Assembly (NCBI RefSeq): GCF_937906905.1
Contig: NZ_CALERY010000034.1
Coordinates: 1 to 64,000, forward strand
Reading direction: 5' to 3'
Length of the DNA stretch: 64,000 nt
DNA from: an uncultured Helicobacter sp.
GTDB taxonomy: Bacteria; Campylobacterota; Campylobacteria; Campylobacterales; Helicobacteraceae
Part shown: in pieces, positions 16,301-24,600 of the stretch
Numbering within the stretch: position 1 is the stretch's first letter
Layout of the letters: every line of letters starts with the position of its first letter
Notes under the pieces: generated by a model
Database searches by the model: none
What the model saw: the letters and a program-made list of their open reading frames with translations, nothing else
What the model was told of the DNA's origin: nothing
Program-made: the position numbers and the translations under genes

Positions 16301-18650
16301 TGTCGCTTTTGATTTTAGCATTGAAGTCTTTTTGCACATCATAGTCAAACCACCAGTAGCGATTGTTGCGGTAGATTTTGTAGCGGATTGATTTATCTGC
16401 GATTGGCTTGTCGGTAAATGGATTGAGCACGATGAGCGGAAGCTCAAGCGGAGCATGGAGTAAATCGACATAGTGCGGAATCTCGCCCACCCCGATAATA
16501 CTGCCTGTGCCAAAATACTGCACCGCAGCAGCGTTTGAGACAGGGTGTCCGGTGCTTTCAAGCACTTGCGCCCTAAGTGCCAGGCGCAAATGCTTATAGC
16601 TAGAATCTAGCTCGGCGAGATTAAAATTAAAGTGCGCTTTGCCACTTTCATCGAGCACACCATCAAAGCTTTTATCAAAGCGATAGGACTCGCTCTCACT
16701 CTGGGAGAAATCAAAGCCCTTATACGCCTTTGATTTGTAATCAAGCGGCGTGGCTTGGAGATTGAGCTTGTATTTTAGCCCTTGTGCGCTTGCCCCTGTG
16801 AGATACGCGCTTTGTATCGTCGCTTCTAGGTGCTTTTTGGCGTGGTCTAGGGATTTGGGCGCATCAATATCTACGCGGATTTTATTTGGCGTGATGTATT
16901 CGACTTGGAAGTTTTTGTAGAATTTCTCGCTTCCTATGCTAAATGCCGCGCGATAGCCCCCTGTGATGAAGCTTGTATCTGTGGCAAATGTATAGCTATA
17001 AAGCCCATAGCCTATGGGCTGGATAATCTGCTCGCTGATAATCTTGCTGCCACGCGGGTTAAAAATACTAAGCTTAATTGGTGCATTTTGTATCCGCTCA
17101 TCGCGCACAAGGACATTGAGCTGGATAGATTCCCCAGGATTGGCAATCCCCCTATCCGTGTAGGCAAACACCTTGCGTTTGCGCTTTTGCGCACCGCTTG
17201 TATCGCGCCCATCGTAAAATCTACTATCATAGTGAAGCCCTAGATAGCTGATCTCGCCGCCTTTGTCGCTAGATTCTGCGATTAAAATCGCAGGTTTTAG
17301 CGCAAAATCCCTAGAAGGCTCATTGTCCTTATCTTTGATGATTTGCCCGCCAAGTGCGGTGGATTTATAGGTGCTAAACTCCGCATAGCCGCCAGAATCT
17401 GTGCTCACAGATTCTATGAGTTTGTTTGAAGTGGAGTAGAGCGAGAGCTTTATGCCAGAGAGCGGCTCGCCCGTGGTGGAATCCAGCGCATAGGCGATGA
17501 GCTTATCCCCAGCCCTCTCTGCTACAAGCGCGACATTAGAGACGACAAGCAGTTTAATAGCACTTCTATATGCGTCTCCATTATCGTATTCTTCCCATTC
17601 ATTATCATTTGGGTAAATCTTATCCGCGCGCTTAGTGCGAAACTCCAGCACATACGCGCCTTGCTCGAGATCTTTGTCCAGCAGCTCACTTAGCACAAGC
17701 GCGGTTTGCACTTCATCTTTGCTAAGGTCAAAGGTAATTTCTTTCTCCCAGATTTTATCCATAGATGAGGTGTCAATATAGCTGCTATTTCTGGTGATAT
17801 ACTCGCGTATATTGCTATCACTGCGCAGATTCTCGGTGCTAAGCTTGTAGATAGCCAGTGTGCTTTTGCGGATATTGGTGCTTATCACACCGATTTTCAC
17901 ATCACGACTGCTAGCAAGCATACTGCCCTCTTGGGCAAACCGCAGGCTTGGGTAGAGACTTTTGCTTTGTAGCGTGATCTCCTCGCTTTCTATGGGGTGC
18001 TTGAATGTGAGTTTATAGGTTAGACCCGGTTCAAAATCCCCAGTAAGCGTGATTTTACTGCCCTGCACGAGTGCTTTTACCTGCGGCGCGTAGTTCCCAC
18101 TATATACGCGAATACTCCCCTGCGCCTTGGCAGAATCCAGCCCAATATCGCGATCGAGAAAAATCTCTATCGCCTTTTGCTTGCCATAGATTTTTGCATC
18201 AAGCACCTTAGCAGTATCGCCAGATTCTAGGGCGATGTTTGCGCTAGCTGTATCAAGCTTGATAAGCAGCTCTTTTTTGCCATTTGTCTTAGGAGTGTAA
18301 AGGAGATTCCACTCATGCTCACTTACTTGCTGGAGGCTAGCGAGCTTGCTATCCTTAGGCATAGGCGCAGAATCTATGGAGATTTTAGATTCTAGCTCGC
18401 TAGCACTTAGTGGCGTGTTGGTAAAGATTGGCAGCGAGATTTGCGTGCGATTCTCATCTTTGAGAGTGGTGAAAGTCGGCGTGCCAAACTCTGCGGCAAG
18501 CGCGTTTATCTGCGCTCTAGCAGAGCTTTTGGAGATTTGCACCCCAGCCGCAAGCGCAAGCGCGACAGCCACGATGAGTGCGAGCAGGACAAGGAGCTTT
18601 GACTTAGATAGCAGCGTAGGCTTGCTGGGCGTTTGAGCTGGATTTGACAT
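13332..18650 (-). CDS. Bacterial alpha-2-macroglobulin (YfhM-like)
   Basis: A 1772-aa periplasmic protease trap. An N-terminal anchor helix (LLVLLALIVAVALALAAGV) replaces the lipobox found in E. coli YfhM. The long series of beta-sandwich MG domains is followed by the thioester motif GCIEQ near residue 1304, in YMYGCIEQSVSATMP, and then by the alpha-helical thioester domain and receptor-binding-like C-terminus. Family members form a covalent cage around proteases and are usually encoded next to pbpC, as here (18769, divergent). The role inferred from that pairing is protection of the cell wall during envelope damage. It may be co-transcribed with the downstream MdoB-like gene (56 bp gap). Confidence 0.92.
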   Translation of the reverse strand: MSNPAQTPSKPTLLSKSKLLVLLALIVAVALALAAGVQISKSSARAQINALAAEFGTPTFTTLKDENRTQISLPIFTNTPLSASELESKISIDSAPMPKDSKLASLQQVSEHEWNLLYTPKTNGKKELLIKLDTASANIALESGDTAKVLDAKIYGKQKAIEIFLDRDIGLDSAKAQGSIRVYSGNYAPQVKALVQGSKITLTGDFEPGLTYKLTFKHPIESEEITLQSKSLYPSLRFAQEGSMLASSRDVKIGVISTNIRKSTLAIYKLSTENLRSDSNIREYITRNSSYIDTSSMDKIWEKEITFDLSKDEVQTALVLSELLDKDLEQGAYVLEFRTKRADKIYPNDNEWEEYDNGDAYRSAIKLLVVSNVALVAERAGDKLIAYALDSTTGEPLSGIKLSLYSTSNKLIESVSTDSGGYAEFSTYKSTALGGQIIKDKDNEPSRDFALKPAILIAESSDKGGEISYLGLHYDSRFYDGRDTSGAQKRKRKVFAYTDRGIANPGESIQLNVLVRDERIQNAPIKLSIFNPRGSKIISEQIIQPIGYGLYSYTFATDTSFITGGYRAAFSIGSEKFYKNFQVEYITPNKIRVDIDAPKSLDHAKKHLEATIQSAYLTGASAQGLKYKLNLQATPLDYKSKAYKGFDFSQSESESYRFDKSFDGVLDESGKAHFNFNLAELDSSYKHLRLALRAQVLESTGHPVSNAAAVQYFGTGSIIGVGEIPHYVDLLHAPLELPLIVLNPFTDKPIADKSIRYKIYRNNRYWWFDYDVQKDFNAKIKSDINTTLIKEGSITSKGAPFNLREDLSSLVEDYDSVFVELDDGSNPPKIVWLVADAYGDAAIKANPSQLPLELDKSSYEAGEKAIVRFNSKGFSKAIITLTQGDTILKSEMIQISGNQTSYEIPLTKEYAPNIYVSATLIAKDPDKSGEDFDKSQKHTQQDMRKTAIVKRSFGTISIPVQDPALALSPEIIAPESIKPASKLQITIQNPKKRKMAYTLAVVDEGILRIINFQTPNPLKGLYSKINDEAIHYDNFDEFMARLFGVVHQSVLIGGDEESLGQAADFSKKRRENLIYFTSGVSDESGKATIEYQLPNFVGSARVMLIASDESSVGHAESHVTIAEPANLYSNIPEEMKRDDTIIAPVEVLAQDSASLSQVDIQVSGDVAVKKLESSLDPKRKRFMQYLAITPKSIGKANITITMKAQVEVSPESSVDSTKSGTNSAKAPVAKQTITQSNHYAINISTPLPPQTDEELSTLNAKESKTLQAKQQYIQGSLAQKLIISPSMIFSYQDKVEYLLHYMYGCIEQSVSATMPLLLGLQGAKEQSEEIVRERVQRSINRIVKFQRGNGGFGYWIDSNETSDYGSDYAALFLLLAKQKGYQVPESVLKNWSAYATKRVQSSSTPALQAYPLFLLALQGTPNISAMNELYTYHFKELSLREKLSLAASYKLSGLDDVAKEIRAKLPENLLDMQHYEKPYSDRWDYYTRYYYYGSALTNQAMSAYFLALIDKSPNLTLLHSIAKTLENERWLGTQDIATSLLALSMSADSSDKGVRFTLNGKEYSTNKRMSIVLDPHAKNTLEAKDKLYISLVSTGVPDVNPITIPAKSQNLELSRRIFAIDKSGQEVALDPSNIKLGDEFYIELKITNTSQTKSPRNLALTQIIPTGWEIQNTRIKSQSSDSQENGRDKEEALGDRAFMKANDRVDYMDILRDRVMFFFDNGLVDSGKSQVVYIKCVATLTGEYVLGGALAEAMYDSDFIARTSAQAVRVAK

Positions 18651-18680
18651 GACTCCCCCTGTGGTAAAGTTTTAGCAGAG

Positions 18681-18726
18681 ATTGTAGCATTTTTTTTTTT
18701 TTGATTTTTGAGAAATATACTACAAT
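18681..18726. promoter_or_regulatory. Bidirectional A2M/pbpC promoter spanning a T13 tract
   Basis: On the minus strand TACAAT (18681-18686) serves the macroglobulin gene. On the plus strand TACAAT (18721-18726) serves pbpC. A run of 13 T (18690-18702) lies between them. It falls in the -35/-10 spacer of the minus promoter and at the expected -35 position of the plus promoter. A change in its length would alter both promoters. Confidence 0.6.
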
Positions 18727-18768
18727 ACACGCAAAATCCACAGGACACAAGCCACATAAAGCACACGC

Positions 18769-21063
18769 ATGAAGCCTAAACACATACGCGAAAAGCCCTT
18801 TATCCGCACCTTTGCCATACTTGCTTGCTTGATGTGCTTATGCGTAGGGGGCGCTATCCTTAGCGACACGAGCACGCTCACCTTTGAGCCAGAATCGCTA
18901 GTGAGCTTTGATAGAGATGGCGAGCTGCTAAGCTTTTTTGTCAATGAGCGCGACAACTTCAAAGTCAGCTTGCAGAGCCAAGATTTGCCAGCGCAGTTAC
19001 AGCAGTTTGTCCTACTCTATGAAGACAAGCGCTTTTTCACACATGCTGGGGTAGATCCCCTAGCCCTGGCACGCACGATTTGGGGTAATCTCGCCCACGC
19101 TAAGCGCCATGGCGCTAGCACAATCACCATGCAAGTAGCCAAGCTCGGCAGCCAGCAGAAGCGCACCTGGTGGAATAAATTCACCCAAACTCTGCAAGCC
19201 CTGCGCCTAGAGTGGCAAAAGGATAAGCCCCAGATTCTGCGCCTCTATCTTGATAACACCCCCTATGGCAGCAATATCGTTGGCGTGAAATCCGCCGCCC
19301 TGCTGTATTTCAAAAAGCCCTTGCATAGGCTCTCCCCTGCGCAAAATGCCCTACTAGCTATCATGCCAAACACGCCAAATCTTATTTTCACAAACCCAGC
19401 CAAACTCCTAGCCAAGCGCGATTCCCTGCTAAAGCGCGCGCTAGATTCTCATCTCATCACAGACATGGAGTATCGCCTAGCTCTCCTAGAGCCCCTGCCA
19501 ACCCTCTACCGCAGCAATTCAATCGCCCCGCACGCAAGCCTATGGCTCCCCCGCCACAACCCAGGCACCAAAGTCTTCCACACCACACTCCACAAGCCCA
19601 CCCAAGAGCTCCTAGAATCCAAGCTCCGCGAGTTTGCCACCATAATCCAAGACAAAGGCGTGCATAATCTCGCCGCACTCGTGCTTGATAGCCGCGATGG
19701 CGCGATTGTAGGCTATGCAGGCTCGCAGGATTTTTATGACTTAAGCAGCCTAGGCGCGATTGATGGCGTGCAAGCTGCGCGTAATGTCGGCTCCACGCTA
19801 AAGCCCTTTCTCTACGCGCTTGCACTAGATTCTGGGCTCATCATTCCCCAGACAAATCTCGCTGATAGCAATCAATTCTATGGGAATTTCAACCCACACA
19901 ACGCCTCGCGCAGATTCTACGGGAGCAAAAGCGCGCTGTTTTGCCTGCGAAACTCGCTAAACGCACCATTTGTCGCACTGCTGCAAGACTATGGCGTGGA
20001 AGAGTTTTTTTATTTCTTGCGTGCAAACGCGCCCTTTAGCGAGCGCGACTTCGCACAATATGGACTCTCACTAATCCTAGGCACCAAAGAGCTAAGTCTC
20101 TTTCAGCTTGCCAAGCTCTACTTAGGACTACGACATGGCGGGGATTTCTCCGCTACGCCACACGCACTAGCCAGAGCGACAAGCCCCGCAGATTCTAGCG
20201 CGATGACTTCTAGTGCGCTAGAGTCCAGCATGATAAGCCCACCAAAATCCACCCAAGTCCCCAGCAATCTCACACAAGACTACATCAATAATTCCACACA
20301 GACCAATTTTGGCATTTCTAAGGAAGCCGCCTATCTCACCCTGCAATCCCTGCTCAATCTCCCGCTAAACGCCCGCAGCTCCCGCTTCGCGCATAAAATC
20401 GCTTGGAAAAGCGGCACAAGCTTTGGAAATCGCGATAGCTGGGCGATTGGCATAAGCGATCGCTATGTCGTAGCGGTATGGGGCGGGAACTTCAGCGCAA
20501 AAGCAAGCGTGAATCTCACAGGCAGGGAAATCGCAGGGGTGGCTATGTTTGATATTTTTGAGCTACTTCATGGGGATAGTGTCAGTGAGTTTGGCAGCTG
20601 GGCGCAGGTAGGCAAATGGAGCAATACGCCCAAAATGCGCGAAGTGCGAATCGATACAAACGGCTACCGCGTGCAAGACCCTAGTGGCGGGGACTCCAGC
20701 AAGCAAGATTCTAGTAGCACCACCCCTAGCAGCAAAATCGCCTATATGCCCTACTATGCCAAGCCACTACGCACCGCCGCGCAAGCCCCACGCCCAAGCT
20801 CGATCATCGCCTACCCCACGCCTGGTATCCGCTTCTCGCGCGCTTCACTAGCAAGCATGCGTGATGAAAGCACCCAAGAAGACGGAGTCATCGCGCTATT
20901 GCAGCAAAAAACGCTTGCGTATTTTTTTCTCAATGGCGAGTTTATCGGCGCAAATGACCTTGGGCGCATGCGTCTATCTCCTAAAAATGGCACAAACTCG
21001 CTCTATGTCATCACGCAAAATGGGCAGAGCTCTAGCGTGGAGTTTGAAGTCCTAGCCCAGTGA
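18769..21063 (+). CDS. pbpC: Penicillin-binding protein 1C
   Basis: Bifunctional class A type penicillin-binding protein that polymerises and may crosslink peptidoglycan. The order is: N-terminal membrane anchor (residues 12-30); GT51 transglycosylase with YEDKRFFTHAGVDPLALART and GASTITMQVAKL; transpeptidase with SxxK in GSTLKPFLYAL (about 341-344), SLN in RNSLNAPFV, and KSGTS near 546 in place of KTG; and a C-terminal BiPBP domain ending in VEFEVLAQ. Length 764 aa matches E. coli PBP1C. A Ser-rich insert lies near residues 462-500. It is divergent from the macroglobulin gene. No strong Shine-Dalgarno precedes the ATG. Confidence 0.93.
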   Translation: MKPKHIREKPFIRTFAILACLMCLCVGGAILSDTSTLTFEPESLVSFDRDGELLSFFVNERDNFKVSLQSQDLPAQLQQFVLLYEDKRFFTHAGVDPLALARTIWGNLAHAKRHGASTITMQVAKLGSQQKRTWWNKFTQTLQALRLEWQKDKPQILRLYLDNTPYGSNIVGVKSAALLYFKKPLHRLSPAQNALLAIMPNTPNLIFTNPAKLLAKRDSLLKRALDSHLITDMEYRLALLEPLPTLYRSNSIAPHASLWLPRHNPGTKVFHTTLHKPTQELLESKLREFATIIQDKGVHNLAALVLDSRDGAIVGYAGSQDFYDLSSLGAIDGVQAARNVGSTLKPFLYALALDSGLIIPQTNLADSNQFYGNFNPHNASRRFYGSKSALFCLRNSLNAPFVALLQDYGVEEFFYFLRANAPFSERDFAQYGLSLILGTKELSLFQLAKLYLGLRHGGDFSATPHALARATSPADSSAMTSSALESSMISPPKSTQVPSNLTQDYINNSTQTNFGISKEAAYLTLQSLLNLPLNARSSRFAHKIAWKSGTSFGNRDSWAIGISDRYVVAVWGGNFSAKASVNLTGREIAGVAMFDIFELLHGDSVSEFGSWAQVGKWSNTPKMREVRIDTNGYRVQDPSGGDSSKQDSSSTTPSSKIAYMPYYAKPLRTAAQAPRPSSIIAYPTPGIRFSRASLASMRDESTQEDGVIALLQQKTLAYFFLNGEFIGANDLGRMRLSPKNGTNSLYVITQNGQSSSVEFEVLAQ

Positions 21064-21117
21064 AGTAGCACAATCCAGAATCCCCGGAATCCACTTTTTC
21101 AAATAACGCCCTTTTCT

Positions 21118-21189
21118 TGTCATATTGAGCCTTTAGGCGAAATATCTCCCGTCATTGCGAGCCGATGAAATCGGCGTGGCAATCCATAA
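21118..21189. repeat. Two short palindromic dispersed repeats in tandem
   Basis: TGTCATATTGAG with stem GCC/GGC and GAAATATCTC (21118-21148) is one type. GTCATTGCGAG, the hairpin CCGAT/ATCGG, then CGTGGCAATCCATAA (21151-21189) is the same family as 118-253 and 4887-4926, again with a changed but self-complementary stem. Confidence 0.7.
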
Positions 21190-21316
21190 ACACAGCAAAA
21201 GTAAAGTAAATAAGCAAGTTTAAAGCAGATTAACACGCGTTAAGTAGGAGAGTTGAGTAAGACTAGCCCACCCCCTTAACGACCAAAGGCTTTTTCAAGG
21301 TAGGCTATGGATTATC

Positions 21317-21388
21317 CTAGTAGCACTTGACTACTACTATACATAGCAGTATAATGCCGACTAAGATTTTCTGGTAAATCTTACTCAT
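21317..21388 (-). CDS. Small hydrophobic peptide, candidate type I toxin
   Basis: A 23-codon reading frame starting MSKIYQKILVGI and ending VVKCY. A single hydrophobic helix of about 13 residues is bracketed by lysines and tyrosines, the profile of membrane-acting type I toxins. An ideal AAGGAGG (21394-21400) lies 5 nt before the ATG. The predicted mRNA starts with a 9-bp stem-loop (21419-21443). Its 3' tail (21242-21264) is complementary to the ribosome site and start codon, which would hold the full-length transcript inactive. An antisense promoter lies inside the gene. The peptide does not resemble the AapA1 sequence I remember. The role is inferred from architecture only. Confidence 0.6.
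   Translation of the reverse strand: MSKIYQKILVGIILLCIVVVKCY
21327..21355 (+). promoter_or_regulatory. Antisense RNA promoter inside the small-peptide gene
   Basis: TTGACT (21327-21332), a 17-bp spacer and TATAAT (21350-21355): a near-consensus sigma-70 promoter on the plus strand with no coding gene close downstream. Transcription would start near 21362 and run antisense through the toxin start codon, ribosome site and leader. In this genome -35 boxes are rarely visible, so this is one of the best promoters in the window. Confidence 0.65.
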
Positions 21389-21450
21389 CGTAACCTCCTT
21401 TGTGAAAAGTAGGCTACGCCAAGAGAGGCTGCAACTCTCTTGGGCAACCT
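21362..21450 (+). ncRNA. Predicted antisense (antitoxin) RNA, IsoA-like
   Basis: Start estimated from the promoter; the 3' end is a guess. The RNA would open with a stem-loop TAAGATTT/AAATCTTA (about 21362-21383). It then exposes CCTCCTT complementary to the toxin ribosome site and carries the CCAAGAGAG/CTCTCTTGG stem-loop (21419-21443). No T run follows, so the terminator is not certain. Confidence 0.45.
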
Positions 21451-21458
21451 CTACTGAA

Positions 21459-21464
21459 ATTCTA
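21459..21464 (-). promoter_or_regulatory. Extended -10 promoter of the small-peptide mRNA
   Basis: TAGAAT on the minus strand preceded by TG one base upstream (TGTTAGAAT), an extended -10. The start would be near 21452, putting the leader stem-loop at the very 5' end of the mRNA, as in stable type I toxin messages. Confidence 0.45.
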
Positions 21465-21543
21465 ACATACTTCCTAAATACTCCCTAGAATCCACTTTTA
21501 CTTAATCGTGTTTTTCCGTCATCACAAGATTTGCGTAGCAAAT

Positions 21544-21578
21544 CGTGGCAAAGCAAGGCGCAGCCGCAGCTTCTTTAG
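21544..21578 (+). repeat. Left inverted repeat flanking the autotransporter locus
   Basis: CGTGGCAAAGCAAGGCGCAG and the following CCGCAGCTTCTTTAG match the reverse complement of 25385-25422 with small gaps. Just before it, GATTTGC-GTA-GCAAATC forms a perfect hairpin, as in the other palindromic repeats of this window. Confidence 0.65.
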
Positions 21579-21603
21579 TAATCCAATCCCAAACATAAAT
21601 CTA

Positions 21604-21634
21604 TTTTTTTTTTTTTTTTGATTTTGGCTACAAT
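21604..21634 (+). promoter_or_regulatory. Autotransporter promoter with T16 tract
   Basis: Sixteen T (21604-21619) followed by nine bases and TACAAT (21629-21634). The expected -35 region falls in the T run, so tract length should tune promoter strength, as described for H. pylori adhesin promoters. The ATG is 43 bp after the -10 box. Confidence 0.65.
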
Positions 21635-21676
21635 GTGGCTTTTTAAACTTTCACTTAACCTTTTTAAGGAGACATA

Positions 21677-24600
21677 ATGAAAACATCTACTCATAACACT
21701 GCCCCATATAAACGGGGGGGGGGGGGTAAATAATCTCTCTCTCAATGCTTCTACTAGATTCTCTCAAAAGGTTGCTTTATCTATCGCTTGTATCTCGTGC
21801 TTAAGTTTGACAAATCTCTATGCTATATGGCATCTAGATGCTGACAAAGGATTACAAAAAGGCTGTAAAGCTGAGATAATAAGTGGTCAAGCTTTTGTAA
21901 TTAGTCCCAAAGATGGTCAGGATAAATGTCAAGGGGACTGGACACGCTTTAGCACAAATGAAACAGGTGGAGGCTACACCCTAAGACTAAACAAGACTAC
22001 TTTAAATAACTATACTATTACAACATCTGTGGATTCAAGCAGGGTGTGGGCTAATGGTGTGCTCAATGGATCCACCATAGGGACGGCAAATATTGAAGGA
22101 AAGATGAGAGTTGAGCTTAGAGTAGAGAATGGAACCAGCACCATAACCACCCTAAATCATACAGCCAATCTACTACATCTAAAAGGTGGTGGCGGTAAGC
22201 TAGACATCAATACATTTAATCAAACCAGCGAGAATAGCGACACGCAAGTTTTCGATATAACAATAACAGACTTCAATCTTAGCGGTGGTAAAACACATCA
22301 GCTTGTAGGTGAGATTACCAACCTAAATATCACTAATGGGACATTCTATCAAGGTAAGCATAATGGCGACCCTAGTGGCTATAGTGATAGCCAAATCACA
22401 GGCGGCACTATCACAAAGGTGGATTTAAGCGGCAATGGTGCGTTTGAGCAAATTAGAGGCAGTGTAACTGACTTCAATCAGTCAGGCGGCACTGCCACGC
22501 AAAAAGGCGGCACGATAGGAACTGCCAATCTCAATGGCGGTAACTTTACCCAATCAGGTGGAGAGATCACTACTGCTAAACTCTCCGGTGGCACATTCAC
22601 CCACAATGGCGGCACACTTAACAATGTCGTGCTTAAAGCTGGTGGCAGTGGCAGCACATTTGTCAATGGCACAAATTCTGCCTTTGCTAACATCACCCAA
22701 GAGGGTGGCAATCACACTATCATAGGTAAGGTTGCTAAATTTACTCTAGCGAGTGGTTCCTTTACCAACAACGGCTCTATCGAAACACTCACCACCAGCA
22801 CTACCACCACAAGAGCCCTCCGCAATGCCCAAGCTGCCGCTACCAACCACATCACCAACAACGGCACAATCGACAAGCTAGAGCTTACTAAAGACGCTGA
22901 TAGCGTAACCAATAATGCTGTGTATAACACAGGCGGTGGCTTAGCAAGTGGTATCATCAAAGAGCTACATGTAACAAGCGGCAATGCCACCATAAACACC
23001 CTAAATGGTGTAGGACAAGGGACAGCAGGTAAAATAGAGCCCCATACACTCTCTAATATCAACATCACCAAAGACGCTAAACTCACCGTTGATACCCTAA
23101 GCGTAGGACTCAAAGGCAACCAAGCTATAGAGAGAGTAACAATAAATAATAATACAGGTGGTAATGGTGGCAACAAAGAATTTGCCGTCAATAAAATCCA
23201 AGTAACCTATCTTGATGGCAGCTTTGACCCTGCAAAAAGCATTAGCAAAAATCTCACAGACTATGTATCATCTGGCACCAGCCATAGCTATGTCGATAAC
23301 AATTCTAAGCCCACCTTTGAATCAAGCCCCGAGCTCCAAGGCATAGGTGTGAAGTTTAATCCCGATGGCACCCCTATCTTTGAGGTAGAAGCCTCCTTGG
23401 CTGCAAGTATGACAAGCGTAGTCGTGCGCCAATCTATGCGCCGAAAAATGCTTATAGACACCTATCTCGCAGAACAAAACAGAAGAAGTTTGAAAAACAA
23501 AGAGCGCAGAACCGAGCAGCGCATAGAAGCAGCCACCCTAGCAGATGCAAGAGCCCAGTATCAAAAAGACCTAGCCAAATACAAGCTAGACTTAGCCAAA
23601 TGGGATAAGCTTGCTAGCACCAAAGAGAACAAAGCCCTAATCGCCAAATACGAGCAAGAGGACAAAGCCTACCAAAAAGCCCTAGAGCAGTATCAAAAAG
23701 ACAAGGCAAAATGGGATAAGCTTAGTGAAAAAGATAAAGCAAAGCTTTCAGGCAGCCCCACACCAGCTCCCATAGCTCCTAAAGAGCCAAAAGCTCCTAT
23801 AAAGCCCAATGTCAAGCCAGATCACAAAGACTATAAAAAGCTAATGGCTGCCTATGATAAAGCACAAAAAGAGCATAAAAACGCCCTAGCCAAATATCAA
23901 AAAGATAAAGCCAAATACGACAAAGACAAAGCCAAATGGGATAAAGACAATCAAAAGCTAGCACAAGCTAGCAAACTAGCTCCAGTAGAGCCAAAAGCTC
24001 CTAAAGCTCCCGTGCGCCCAAATCTCAAGCCAAACCACAAAGACTACAAAAAGGCTATGGCAGATTTCACCAAAGCACAGCAAGCACACAAAGCAGCCCT
24101 AGCCAAGTATGAAAAAGATCTAGCCAAATACAAGCTAGACAAAGCCAAATGGGACAAAGACAATCAAAAGCTAGCTGCAAGCTCTAAGCCAGCTCCCATA
24201 GCTCCTAAAGAGCCAAAAGCTCCTATAAAGCCCAATGTCAAGCCAGATCACAAAGACTATAAAAAGCTAATGGCTGCCTATGATAAAGCACAAAAAGAGC
24301 ATAAAAACGCCCTAGCCAAATATCAAAAAGATAAAGCCAAATATGACAAAGACAAAGCCAAATGGGATAAAGACAATCAAAAGCTAGCACAAGCTGGCAA
24401 AGCCCCAGTAGAGCCTAAAGCTCCTACTAAGCCTAAAATCCTAGCCAGCAAGCCAGAAATGCCACAAGAGCCTAAGCTTGGAGAGATAAGTGCAGAGCTA
24501 CTAGCTAAGCATAAAGTCCAAGGGGATTTCTTTATCCGTGCCTATGGTGGGACAGGCTCACATAAAGCAACCAATGGCGCACAAACTAACTCTTGGAGTG

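Larger units (their letters stand above)
21064..21676. other. 613-bp spacer with repeats, a candidate type I toxin-antitoxin locus and the autotransporter promoter
   Basis: From left to right: palindromic repeats (21118-21189), a palindrome TTAACACGCGTTAA (21229-21242), the tail and body of a minus-strand small-peptide gene with its antisense promoter (21242-21464), a longer palindromic repeat (21518-21590), a T16 tract with a -10 box, and the autotransporter ribosome site. Each is listed separately. Confidence 0.75.

Noticed and set aside
23763..24395. Direct repeats as a possible mobile element or CRISPR
   Set aside because: They are in frame within the autotransporter and encode its Lys-rich stalk.
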